Source: an uncultured Alphaproteobacteria bacterium
GTDB lineage: Bacteria; Pseudomonadota; Alphaproteobacteria; Rs-D84
NCBI GenBank assembly: GCA_934230415.1
Contig: CAKQEW010000002.1
Location: 1 to 64,000, forward strand
DNA: 64,000 bases
Reading direction: 5' to 3'
Below the pieces are notes generated by a model that was given only the letters and a program-made list of their open reading frames with translations, had not been told where the DNA came from and made no database searches. A program made the position numbers and the translations under genes. Shown piece by piece: positions 34,683-42,141 of this stretch; position 1 is the first letter of the stretch, and every line of letters begins with the position of its first letter.

Positions 34683-35417
34683 ATGTTTTGGCGTTCATTT
34701 CCGCATTTTCTGACGAATATTATTTGTGGATTTGTACCAAATACTGCGCGCCGTAAAAAGGTGCGCACAATATTAAATTCGCCATTTGTTTCAGAATTAA
34801 ATTTTGCACGCCGAACCGTCCCGGGGCGCGTACGCAGTGTGCGTACCGCGGTTGGGTTTATGGCACGCAGTCTGATAATAATTATCAACAAACAATGGGT
34901 GTTTAAATTTCCGTTAAAGCGTGATAATTATCGTGAATTGGCATTGCGCGAAAAACGATTGGTTGATGCACTGGCACCGTATTCGCCGGTGCATGTTCCA
35001 CCGGTTGAATTGCTGTATCATGGGCGTAAAATTGTGCGTATGTACGAATTTGTTCAGGGTAAAAATATTCGTGATTTTTCGCCGGAACGTATATTGGCAC
35101 ATCGCATGGAATTGGCGCGGCAAATTGCACAATTTATGTTTGATATTGGACGTGTGGATCCACCGGAAATCCGGGATTTAAAGCCGACACCAGACGCGCG
35201 CCCAGGATATGCATACGGTTGGTTCCAGGGTGATATCTGTGATAATTTTATGGTTGATGCCAACACGATGAAAATTATTGCATTTATTGATTGGGAAGAT
35301 TGCGAGTTCTGTGATTTTTCATCCGCGTTTACACGTGAACCTAAGACACCACAACGTGAATTGATGGCGGCGGTTAAAACAGAATATGACAGATTGTATG
35401 CCCAGTTGAAAAAATAA
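34683..35417 (+). CDS. APH-like small-molecule or sugar kinase
   Basis: The product is about 244 residues with the aminoglycoside-phosphotransferase/choline-kinase fold. The candidate ATP Lys is in KQWVFKFPL (about 80), with a partner Glu in YRELALREKRL. The catalytic loop reads FQGDICDNFMVD, with Asp and Asn kept but His replaced by Gln and the Asp-Asn spacing one residue short of the usual. The metal Asp is in IIAFIDWEDCEFCD. The N-terminal segment CGFVPNTARRKKVRTIL resembles basic segments seen in polysaccharide and LPS enzymes, so an LPS-sugar kinase is possible. It starts 5 bases after merR, so the genes are co-transcribed. The substrate is unknown. Confidence 0.65.
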   Translation: MFWRSFPHFLTNIICGFVPNTARRKKVRTILNSPFVSELNFARRTVPGRVRSVRTAVGFMARSLIIIINKQWVFKFPLKRDNYRELALREKRLVDALAPYSPVHVPPVELLYHGRKIVRMYEFVQGKNIRDFSPERILAHRMELARQIAQFMFDIGRVDPPEIRDLKPTPDARPGYAYGWFQGDICDNFMVDANTMKIIAFIDWEDCEFCDFSSAFTREPKTPQRELMAAVKTEYDRLYAQLKK

Positions 35418-35418
35418 A

Positions 35419-35446
35419 TTGCAAATGAATAAAAAAACATTAGCAT
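35419..35446 (+). promoter_or_regulatory. Promoter of the gene at 35457
   Basis: TTGCAA (35419-35424), a 16-bp spacer and TAGCAT (35441-35446). The ATG follows 10 bases later, leaving little or no leader. Confidence 0.55.
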
Positions 35447-35456
35447 AGCGTCCACT

Positions 35457-35861
35457 ATGGACAAACAGAAACAAGATTTATATGAAAATTTGGCGTGGGG
35501 CGGGGCATGCGCGCTGACGCTGTTGGTGTTGGCACTGATGCTGGGGTGCCCGCGCACGGCACCTGGGACGGCGGAAATTGATGCCCAGGTTGGCCAGTTG
35601 CGTGCAAAAATTGATTCAATGCGTACCACGATTGATACCCAGATTCAGGATTCACTGCACCGCAATCCATATTATTGGTACATGCCAACATTTGATTATT
35701 CAGGTGTTGCGCCACGTGATTGGATGTCGCGCCCGGCCGCACGTCGCAATGTGCGTAATTATTATTATGATTCATTGTTTCGCCAGGTGCGCATTGCCCA
35801 GCGCCAGATTGATTCGCTGATGACCGAACGTGAAAAACTGGTGCGCCAGCAATCGCGCTAG
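35457..35861 (+). CDS. Membrane-anchored coiled-coil protein of unknown function
   Basis: The product is 134 residues. A charged N-terminus, then one hydrophobic span (GGACALTLLVLALMLGC), then a helical part (IDAQVGQLRAKIDSMRTTID), a Tyr/Trp/Pro-rich linker (NPYYWYMPTFDYSG) and a basic helical end (RIAQRQIDSLMTEREKLVRQ). It is likely anchored in the inner membrane with a periplasmic tail; the LMLGC end could also be read as a weak lipobox. No family is recognised. Confidence 0.65.
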   Translation: MDKQKQDLYENLAWGGACALTLLVLALMLGCPRTAPGTAEIDAQVGQLRAKIDSMRTTIDTQIQDSLHRNPYYWYMPTFDYSGVAPRDWMSRPAARRNVRNYYYDSLFRQVRIAQRQIDSLMTEREKLVRQQSR

Positions 35862-35891
35862 AGAATACCAAAACAAAAAACAACAAAATAA

Positions 35892-35920
35892 AAATCGCCG
35901 GATAAACCGGCGCTATTTAT
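35892..35920 (-). terminator. Terminator of tRNA-Glu
   Basis: On the minus strand gcgccgg-tttat-ccggcg is followed by atttttatttt, directly after the tRNA 3' end. It also lies after the plus-strand gene ending at 35861. Confidence 0.75.
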
Positions 35921-35922
35921 TT

Positions 35923-35997
35923 TGGCAGTCCCAAGGGGAATCGAACCCCTGTTCCCAGAATGAGAATCTGGTGTCCTGACCGCTAGACGATGGGACC
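35923..35997 (-). tRNA. tRNA-Glu (anticodon CTC)
   Basis: A full cloverleaf on the minus strand: acceptor ggtccca/tgggact with a G-U first pair, D arm with agcggtcagg, anticodon stem ccaga/tctgg with loop ttctcat (CTC), T arm aggggttcgattcccct, and encoded CCA. Confidence 0.93.
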
Positions 35998-36105
35998 AAG
36001 TACGCGGTATAATAACAATCTTTTTCACGTTTTGCAAATAAATAGGACTTGCGAACAAAAAAATTGCATATAAAATTTTCGTGAATTTAACCCTGGGGGA
36101 TTTGT

Positions 36106-37146
36106 ATGTTACTGAAACGTTTGTCACAAATATTTATCGGCCTGGCGGCGGTCGCATTTTTTGCGGGCGTCGGGGTGTTGGCAACACATGCATACTTTGA
36201 TGATTATTTCTTTGATTCTGTCCAGGCATTTGACCACCCGGCATCAAAATTTCTAAACCCCACGGCCCAGGATATTACGGTTCTGTTGGCGTCTGATTCT
36301 GGGTCATATAATCGTATACTAGAGGCAACCATTGTTCTGGCCCGCAAGGCACATCCAGAATACGATTTTATGATGTATTTGGGTGATATGGCGGTAACCG
36401 GATCTATCACCGGGTATTACTGGATGCTGGAAGAAATATTGCCGAAACTGACCGGGTTACCGATGTATGCGATTCCGGGCAATCATGACGTCACGCGACG
36501 TGAAGGTCTGGCCAAGCAAACCGTCGTGAACAAGGCGTTTTATACAACCGTTATGGGGCCGGCATATTACTGGTTCGGATACGGCAATACATTGTTTATT
36601 GCGCTGGACACATCAACCCCAGACATCAGTGATGCCCAGCTGACATGGTTGTCAGATACGCTGAAAAACATTCGTCCAAAGTTTCGTCATTGTGTGATAT
36701 TTAATCATATGCCGCCGATTAATACACGCCCCGATTTTTTTGAAGATCATACAATGAATCCGGCGTCTGCCGATGCATTGGCACGTGTATTGCGTGGGCA
36801 TAAAATAAATGCGATGTTCTTTGGACATGTGCATTATTTTTCCACTGGTAAATTTGCCGGAATTCCAATTTATACGTTGCCGGCCAGTGGTCAATCTGTG
36901 CGTGACAAGAATGAATCGCGTTGGGGATATGTGACGCTGAAAATTAATCGTAATGGCGTGGTCAGTGTGGAACCATCGTATATTGATTTTGTCGGTCCAA
37001 AGCGTGAATCAATGGAAGAATGGTGGGCGCGCGACATATTGTCAACCAAGGGCCGCAATGTCGTGACGTTGGTGTTTTACGTCTTTGCGGCATTCTTGAC
37101 CATTGGTGTTGCGTTGCGCACGGTATATCATTACAAACACCGCTAA
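36106..37146 (+). CDS. Membrane-bound calcineurin-like metallophosphoesterase
   Basis: The product is 346 residues, with membrane spans at residues 8-28 and 320-340 and the phosphatase domain between them, probably periplasmic. Motifs: LLASDSGSYN (first motif, Asp kept but the usual Asp-x-His reads Asp-Ser-Gly), YLGDMAVTG, IPGNHDV, FNHMPPI and FFGHVHYF. Loss of the first-motif His may change the metal site. A gggggat ribosome site precedes the ATG. Substrate unknown; related domains act on nucleotides, phospholipids or lipid A. It lies between an APH-like kinase and a lyase-like gene. Confidence 0.8.
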   Translation: MLLKRLSQIFIGLAAVAFFAGVGVLATHAYFDDYFFDSVQAFDHPASKFLNPTAQDITVLLASDSGSYNRILEATIVLARKAHPEYDFMMYLGDMAVTGSITGYYWMLEEILPKLTGLPMYAIPGNHDVTRREGLAKQTVVNKAFYTTVMGPAYYWFGYGNTLFIALDTSTPDISDAQLTWLSDTLKNIRPKFRHCVIFNHMPPINTRPDFFEDHTMNPASADALARVLRGHKINAMFFGHVHYFSTGKFAGIPIYTLPASGQSVRDKNESRWGYVTLKINRNGVVSVEPSYIDFVGPKRESMEEWWARDILSTKGRNVVTLVFYVFAAFLTIGVALRTVYHYKHR

Positions 37147-37199
37147 AAAATGCGCCGATGACGTATTTTTTCCTGGGTATATTTTTCTCTGGACGCTGC

Positions 37200-37233
37200 T
37201 TGACAAAAATTAATCGCGTACTACATTTATAAT
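37200..37233 (+). promoter_or_regulatory. Promoter region of the lipoprotein gene at 37281
   Basis: A perfect TTGACA (37200-37205) is followed by TACATT at a 16-bp spacing and by a perfect TATAAT (37228-37233) at 22 bp. Which -10 is used is unclear. A second TTGACC lies near 37246. Confidence 0.5.
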
Positions 37234-37280
37234 GTGGTGGTTGTGTTGACCGTCCAATAACAAAAAAGGCATTATGTACT

Positions 37281-38186
37281 ATGAATAAGAGGGATATTAA
37301 ATCAACATTGGCGCGTGTTGCGATTACACCTGCAATTGCATTGGGTATTTTGATGGCGTGTAATGGCAACCCCCAGGATAAAAAGTTTCTTGCAGCCCAG
37401 CGCGCATCCCAACGTGATGCGGCCGCCGCGTATGATAAATATTGCGCCCGGGTTGACAGTATTGCTGAACTGGCGTACCAGTTCAGTGCCGACGTTTATG
37501 AAAAATATAATGGTGATTCACTGGTGCGGGTGCAACGTGGCACCAGCGAACGTGTACATAAATTTGTGCGCCAGGATATGACAGGTTCGCGCGCGTATGA
37601 GAGTGGCTTTCGCAAAATATATTCCACATGGACCCAGGCCGAACGTGACGAATTTGTTCGTTTGGTTCGATGGGCGGATTTACGTGCCCGTGTGCCATCA
37701 AAATACGTTTCTGATATGTTTGATATATTTGCCGAAACATGGGATGGGCGTTTGATGTCTGATATTCAGCATGAATTGACACATGCGGCGCCCGGCACAT
37801 CCAAATATATAAAAATCACATACTATTGTGATGGTGATTTTACGTTCTTGTTGGATCGCAATCTGGCCCAGAAAATCATGGATACCATGGTGAATGCAGC
37901 GGCCCAGACCCAGTCAAAAATGGTTTTTGTTGATTCGCCATACACGCGCAATTCTGGGACGATTTCTGTTGATACGGCGAACGTCATTGTGCGTGACGCA
38001 TGCATTGATGATGTTCGTAACTATACCAGTGCCCAGCGTAAATTGCGAAAAATGGAAGAAGAGGGTCAGTCCCGCGACAAGGAATTCGCCGATTTGTGGC
38101 GGCGTGCCCAACAGGAATACAGCGACAGTATGACCGCAATTGATGCGCGACTGAAACGCATTCGCGATCAAATTTACCAGAAATAG
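37281..38186 (+). CDS. Putative lipoprotein, helical, unknown function
   Basis: The product is 301 residues. A basic N-terminus and hydrophobic segment end in GILMAC, a good lipobox with Cys 27. The mature protein is highly charged and helical (KKFLAAQRASQRDAAAAYDK), with a middle containing RLMSDIQHELTHAAP and IKITYYCDGDFTFLLDRNLA, and a coiled-coil end (RKLRKMEEEGQSRDKEF). The HELTH string resembles a zinc-protease motif (HExxH), but no third ligand is evident. No family is recognised. Confidence 0.7.
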   Translation: MNKRDIKSTLARVAITPAIALGILMACNGNPQDKKFLAAQRASQRDAAAAYDKYCARVDSIAELAYQFSADVYEKYNGDSLVRVQRGTSERVHKFVRQDMTGSRAYESGFRKIYSTWTQAERDEFVRLVRWADLRARVPSKYVSDMFDIFAETWDGRLMSDIQHELTHAAPGTSKYIKITYYCDGDFTFLLDRNLAQKIMDTMVNAAAQTQSKMVFVDSPYTRNSGTISVDTANVIVRDACIDDVRNYTSAQRKLRKMEEEGQSRDKEFADLWRRAQQEYSDSMTAIDARLKRIRDQIYQK

Positions 38187-38192
38187 TAAATC

Positions 38193-38224
38193 TGAAAACC
38201 GCCATCATTTGGCGGTTTTTTATA
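38193..38224 (+). terminator. Terminator of the lipoprotein gene
   Basis: An aaaccgcc/ggcggttt stem with loop atcattt or part of it, then ttttatat. Confidence 0.85.
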
Positions 38225-38261
38225 TAAAAATAACCCAGGATATGATACTATTAGGTGCGAA

Positions 38262-39086
38262 ATGAACCCGGTACAAGAATTTTTTAGCCCATATATCGCG
38301 TCTGGTCAATTGCGACCGTCGCCTGGAACCGTCTGGATGCAGCATAATGGTCCGTCGGCCGGCATTGATTACAAATGGAAAATGCATATTGCGGCCACAG
38401 GTGTGACCGATTGGGAACGTGTCGCGCGTGTGATTGTGCCGTGGCTGATTGCCAATGGGGTGACGTTTAAAACCATTCAGCCAGACGAATTTGCAATATC
38501 GCGAATACTGACAACCGCCAGTGCCCAGTATGCCAAGGCATTTACAATATACCCAGGCAATGCCGACGAATTTATGATGATTGCGCGCGGTCTGGATAAA
38601 TTAATGACAGGTGCGAATCTGCAAAAGAACATAACATTTGGCGATGCGCACAATATGGCGTTTGAACATTCGCTGGGGCATTCTGGGCGTTTGTTTTATC
38701 GCGTGGAACGTACGCCAGATGGCAAATACATGTCGGCGACCCAGGCGCGCCAGATAAACCCACAAAACCCGTTTAATCCGTTTAATGAACCCGATCCATT
38801 CGCGCATATGTTTGATACGCGTTCGGCGGCATTTTATGCCGGGCGTGCACGAATGGAACAGATATTGGCAGAATTGTCGCAACTGACCGTGCGCCAGGAC
38901 ATGCTGCACAGTTCGGATGGTATGGGGGCATCAGTATATCTGGTGCCGAAAAATGATGGTGATTACCCCCGGATTCAGCAGTTGTTGCGTGCCACAGGTT
39001 TACAATATGACCAACATTTCAGTCATCATTTTGGCGCAAATGTATTTCGCATATCACAATCTGAATTTTCCGCATTAACCAGATAA
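38262..39086 (+). CDS. Candidate stand-alone phosphothreonine-lyase-like protein (OspF/SpvC, LanL/LanKC lyase fold)
   Basis: The product is 274 residues, soluble, no signal peptide. Residues of 36-125 resemble the lyase domain at the N-terminus of LanKC/LanL lanthipeptide synthetases, related to the effectors OspF and SpvC: YKWKMHIAAT, then VIVPWLIANGVTFKTI, then AKAFTIYPGNADEFMMI, then RLFYRVERTPDGKYM. His42 and Lys70 are 28 residues apart; in OspF, SpvC and LanL the acid-base His and Lys are, from memory, about 27-30 apart. No kinase or cyclase domain follows; the C-terminal 100 residues are an unknown helical region (RQDMLHSSDGMGASVYLVPK). With a type IV secretion system nearby, an effector role is possible. 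The assignment rests on motif recall, not a search. Confidence 0.45.
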   Translation: MNPVQEFFSPYIASGQLRPSPGTVWMQHNGPSAGIDYKWKMHIAATGVTDWERVARVIVPWLIANGVTFKTIQPDEFAISRILTTASAQYAKAFTIYPGNADEFMMIARGLDKLMTGANLQKNITFGDAHNMAFEHSLGHSGRLFYRVERTPDGKYMSATQARQINPQNPFNPFNEPDPFAHMFDTRSAAFYAGRARMEQILAELSQLTVRQDMLHSSDGMGASVYLVPKNDGDYPRIQQLLRATGLQYDQHFSHHFGANVFRISQSEFSALTR

Positions 39087-39116
39087 GTGGGACAGGGGAC
39101 GTGGACGCCATGGGAC

Positions 39117-39230
39117 GCACACAGGGGTGTGGGGATGTCCCCACTTGTGTTTTGGAAAATTGTAGATTTTCCGAAACACTTACAAAACATTGATAATGTT
39201 TTGCCGTACAAATGCGCAGCCCATTTGTAC
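39117..39230. repeat. Run of four perfect or near-perfect hairpins
   Basis: In order: acacagg..tgtggggatgtccccac..tgtgt (39119-39150), gtgttttggaaaat/attttccgaaacac (39147-39178), aaaacatt-gat-aatgtttt (39184-39202) and gtacaaatg/catttgtac (39207-39230). They lie end to end in non-coding DNA after the lyase-like gene. It could be decayed repeat DNA or a structured RNA. Confidence 0.6.
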
Positions 39231-39242
39231 AATCCGTGCATA

Positions 39243-39283
39243 CCACAATAAAAAACGCCCTGTGTGGGCGTTGTTTATTGTGG
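39243..39283. terminator. Long bidirectional terminator hairpin
   Basis: ccacaataaa.aacgccc pairs with gggcgtt.tttattgtgg around a tgtgt loop, a stem of about 17 bp with A/T runs inside the stem. Confidence 0.75.
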
Positions 39284-39294
39284 TTGGGGCGCAC
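39281..39294 (-). repeat. Copy of the tRNA-Gln 3' end
   Basis: tggttggggcgcac is identical to 39465-39478, the 3' acceptor end (with CCA) of the tRNA-Gln gene. No rest of a tRNA can be folded around it. The two copies are direct repeats 184 bp apart and bracket 170 bp of non-coding DNA, as after loss of an integrated element or a partial duplication. Confidence 0.6.
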
Positions 39295-39437
39295 TCAATT
39301 CCCTCGGCTGTGGCACAGATGTGTCACGCCTGTGGGGCAACCGTAACGATTTGATTGCGCGTTGCTTATCAAATCTACTTGTTGTCGAACCGACAACTGC
39401 GTTGTGGGTTACGACCCGTGGCCACCAACCAAAAATA

Positions 39438-39460
39438 AAACCGGCACAAGGCCGGTTTAA
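39438..39460 (-). terminator. Terminator of tRNA-Gln
   Basis: On the minus strand accggcc-ttgt-gccggt is followed by tttattttt, just past the tRNA 3' end. Confidence 0.8.
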
Positions 39461-39464
39461 TTTT

Positions 39465-39538
39465 TGGTTGGGGCGCACGGATTCGAACCATGATAAAGAG
39501 AACCAAAATCTCTTGTCCTACCATTAGACGACACCCCA
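39465..39538 (-). tRNA. tRNA-Gln (anticodon TTG)
   Basis: Cloverleaf on the minus strand: acceptor tggggtg/cgcccca, D arm gtctaatggtaggac, anticodon stem agaga/tctct with loop ttttggt (TTG), T arm atggttcgaatccgt, discriminator A and encoded CCA. Confidence 0.93.
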
Positions 39539-39632
39539 ATGACTGGTACTGATTATAAATATCTTTGCGGGTTTTGCAATAATAAATGCGCGCGGCATGA
39601 AAAAAATATTTCGTTTTTTTTACATTTTGCAC

Positions 39633-39702
39633 TTGAAATAAATTCTTATAAACATATAATCATTCAGGTTTTTAATAATTAAAAGTGTTTTAATCATTAA
39701 AA
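39633..39702 (+). promoter_or_regulatory. Promoter and tandem operators of the MarR-RND efflux operon
   Basis: TTGAAA (39633-39638), a 16-bp spacer and a perfect TATAAT (39655-39660). Immediately downstream are two 15-bp palindromes, ttttaataattaaaa (39670-39684) and ttttaatcattaaaa (39688-39702), which differ only in the central base and are 18 bp apart centre to centre. They are well placed for a MarR dimer to block initiation or early elongation. Confidence 0.85.
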
Positions 39703-39738
39703 GGCAAAACTGTACCAAACGAACCAATGGGGGTAAAA

Positions 39739-40188
39739 ATGGCACGCAGAGAGTTTATACGTTTACTGGAATCAAACATATTGGCGCTGGATAAATTGGC
39801 GGAACGCCTGCGCAAAGAACCGCTGGATACCGGTATTTATCCAAAAAACCAGATGACTGTCTTGGTGCGTCTGCATATGGGTGGTCGCGCGCGGTTAAAA
39901 GAAATTGCCCGTCGTGAGCTGGTTCCAGCGCCAAATTTGTGTGCCACATTTCGTAAATTGGAACGCGAAGGGATGGTGACGCGCACGATTGATGAAAACG
40001 ATCGTCGCAACACGTGGTATGAATGTACGCCTGCCGGTGCCAAGGTTGCAGAAAAGGCACTGAATGGGTTTCGTGATGCGATTAATCGTATGTTTGACAG
40101 CATTGCCCCCGATGACGAGGCTGAATTAACCGCGGCGTTGAAAACAATGAATAATATTTTAGTAAAGATGGAGTTGAAAAATGCGTAA
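39739..40188 (+). CDS. MarR-family repressor of the efflux operon
   Basis: The product is about 149 residues. A winged-helix core: LVRLHMGGRARLKEIARREL, VPAPNLCATFRKLEREGMVT and the wing RTIDENDRRNTWYECTPAG, flanked by helices for dimerisation. ATG 39739 is preferred to ATG 39727 because ggggg lies at ribosome-site distance from it. The gene is first in the operon and overlaps tolC by 8 bases. The paired palindromes in its leader are probably its own operators. Confidence 0.88.
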   Translation: MARREFIRLLESNILALDKLAERLRKEPLDTGIYPKNQMTVLVRLHMGGRARLKEIARRELVPAPNLCATFRKLEREGMVTRTIDENDRRNTWYECTPAGAKVAEKALNGFRDAINRMFDSIAPDDEAELTAALKTMNNILVKMELKNA

Positions 40189-41518
40189 AATCGGACGGGT
40201 GATGGCGATTTTGTGCGGCGGTGTGGCGTGTGTTTTGACGCCTGCGCACGCAATGGATTTGTCGCTGGATACCGCGGTGGAAAAAATCTTGGCCGAATCC
40301 CAAGATTTAAAAAAGGCAGACGCCAATGTTAAAAAGGCCCAGGCGTCGTTGGATGTGGCAAATTCTAATCGTTGGTTCCAGATAACGGGGTCTGCGACAT
40401 ATATGAATATGATTAATATAAAGCAGCCGTTTAAGTCGTATGGTGTTGATTTGCCACCGGAATTGGGCGGAATTTTGGCGGGTGCGTTAGATTCTGAAAC
40501 ACCGATTAGTCGCGTTGAAATCCCTGACAATATGTTTATGGCGGGCGTTTCGGTTAATCAGCCAATATACACATTTGGAAAAATTGGTAATGCCGTTGAT
40601 GGTGTGCGGTCTGCGATTAAAATGGCGAATGCCAGTCGTGAAATGACAATGCGTGCGGTTAAATACAGTGCGGTTGATATTTATTGGACGGCAAAAATGA
40701 CGGATGAAATTGTGAAAATTTCACGTCAAGATTTGGATTCTGCGCGCGCTGCGCGTAAAAATCTGACGGCGGCCGGTCGTGCCAACCGCAGTAATTTGGT
40801 CAAAATTGAATCTGATATTGCGGCCAAGGAAATCGCACTGTCTGATGCAGAATTTAACCGTGATACCGCGTACAGAATGCTGAAAATCCTGGCGGGGATT
40901 GATGTCACAGAACCGTTAAATCTGACGGATGAATTTCCAACTGAATTCACAGACCTGAATGCGGGCGAATTAAAGAATACGCCCCAGTGGGACGCGTTGC
41001 GCGAACAGGTTGTGATGTATGAAAAGCAGGCGCGGTCCAAGCGTGCGGGTGCGTACCCGACATTGGCGGCAACGGCATCGTATAATTACCTGGCGATGGA
41101 CAAAGATTTTGACAATATGTTCAATCGCACAAATTCGCAATCTGCGTATTGGGGCCTGGCATTACAGGTGCCAATTTTCAGCGGTGGTGCGCATCGCGCA
41201 AATGCAACCATAGAGGCAATGAATGCTGAAGCGGCACACCAGGATTTGGACAAGGCGAAAAAGATGACAACCGAAGAATACAATCGTGCGGTTGATAAAT
41301 ATAATCATCTGCGCGGGAATCTGAAAACGTTGGAAAATGCGCGTAACCTGGCGGCCAAGGCGTATGGTATTTCCAGTGACCGTTTCGCCGCAGGCCAGAC
41401 ATCTGCGGTTGAATTGGCCGAAGTGTCCGCAGGTCTGTACCAATTGGATATGGCGCTGTTGAACGCAAAATATAATATTCTGATGTCGGCAGAATCGGTA
41501 AAGAAGTTAGGTGAATAA
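40181..41518 (+). CDS. TolC-family outer-membrane efflux protein
   Basis: The product is 445 residues, a trimeric outer-membrane channel of tripartite pumps. The signal peptide ends around PAHA. Two OEP repeats, each with helical hairpins: VEKILAESQDLKKADANVKK near the start and EEYNRAVDKYNHLRGNLKTL in the second half, with strand pairs FMAGVSVNQPIYTFGKIGNA and YWGLALQVPIFSGGAHRANA at matching positions. ATG overlaps the marR end. The adaptor gene starts next to its stop. Confidence 0.92.
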   Translation: MRKIGRVMAILCGGVACVLTPAHAMDLSLDTAVEKILAESQDLKKADANVKKAQASLDVANSNRWFQITGSATYMNMINIKQPFKSYGVDLPPELGGILAGALDSETPISRVEIPDNMFMAGVSVNQPIYTFGKIGNAVDGVRSAIKMANASREMTMRAVKYSAVDIYWTAKMTDEIVKISRQDLDSARAARKNLTAAGRANRSNLVKIESDIAAKEIALSDAEFNRDTAYRMLKILAGIDVTEPLNLTDEFPTEFTDLNAGELKNTPQWDALREQVVMYEKQARSKRAGAYPTLAATASYNYLAMDKDFDNMFNRTNSQSAYWGLALQVPIFSGGAHRANATIEAMNAEAAHQDLDKAKKMTTEEYNRAVDKYNHLRGNLKTLENARNLAAKAYGISSDRFAAGQTSAVELAEVSAGLYQLDMALLNAKYNILMSAESVKKLGE

Positions 41519-41519
41519 T

Positions 41520-42140
41520 ATGGAAAAATTGCAAGAACTGATGGGCAAGTTTAAACAGCCACGTACCCGTAAATATATCAGTATTATTTCTGTGGCGATT
41601 ATAATTTTTTGGATTGTGTTCCGGTTTGCAATGATTGGAATTGAACACAACCGTGTGGTATTTAACGCGACACGCGATGCGGCAACCAATGGTACACCGG
41701 TCGTTGTCCAGACTGTTGTGCGTACGTCGGGCGCATTACGTGAACCGATTGCAGTAAAAAATAATCGCGCGTATGTGTCGTCATCACGCGTACATAAATT
41801 TGGTGCCGGTCAACATGTGGGCGATGGGGTTATTGTGTCTGTTGCCAAAAATGTTGATTTGGATTCCGGTATGCATGTTATTCGCACACGTGGCGTGGCG
41901 GATGGTTTACAGTACGCCGAATTTCGCGCCACAGGACACTTTGTCCCAGTATATGCGGTAAACAATGGTGTCATTATGGTTGCAGACGGCGATGTTGCCC
42001 ATGCACGCGATGTTGTCGTTGCGCGCCAGGATGCGGAAAATGCATTAGTTTCATCGGGGTTAAATGACGGTGATGTTATCATTTTGGCCCGCGTGTCCGA
42101 TGGCGACAAGATTCAGGTACAACAGCAGGGGGAAAATTAA
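41520..42140 (+). CDS. Reduced RND periplasmic adaptor (membrane-fusion protein)
   Basis: The product is about 206 residues, roughly half the usual adaptor length. It has an N-terminal membrane anchor (ISIISVAIIIFWIVFRFAMI), then a lipoyl/barrel-like part (VVVQTVVRTSGALREPIAV), a beta-rich middle, and a C-terminal piece like the membrane-proximal domain (ENALVSSGLNDGDVIILARV). The long coiled-coil hairpin that contacts TolC is missing. The frame is intact and the gene is tightly packed between tolC and the pump gene. ATG 41520 is chosen with an aggtga site; GTG 41511 is possible. Confidence 0.7.
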   Translation: MEKLQELMGKFKQPRTRKYISIISVAIIIFWIVFRFAMIGIEHNRVVFNATRDAATNGTPVVVQTVVRTSGALREPIAVKNNRAYVSSSRVHKFGAGQHVGDGVIVSVAKNVDLDSGMHVIRTRGVADGLQYAEFRATGHFVPVYAVNNGVIMVADGDVAHARDVVVARQDAENALVSSGLNDGDVIILARVSDGDKIQVQQQGEN

Positions 42141-42141
42141 T

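Noticed and set aside
37281..38186. Zinc protease from the HELTH string in the lipoprotein
   Set aside because: No downstream third ligand or conserved helix pattern; a single five-residue match is weak.
39281..39460. A second complete tRNA downstream of tRNA-Gln
   Set aside because: Only the 14-base 3' end matches; a 6-bp stem near 39400 has too small a loop for a T arm and no acceptor partner exists.
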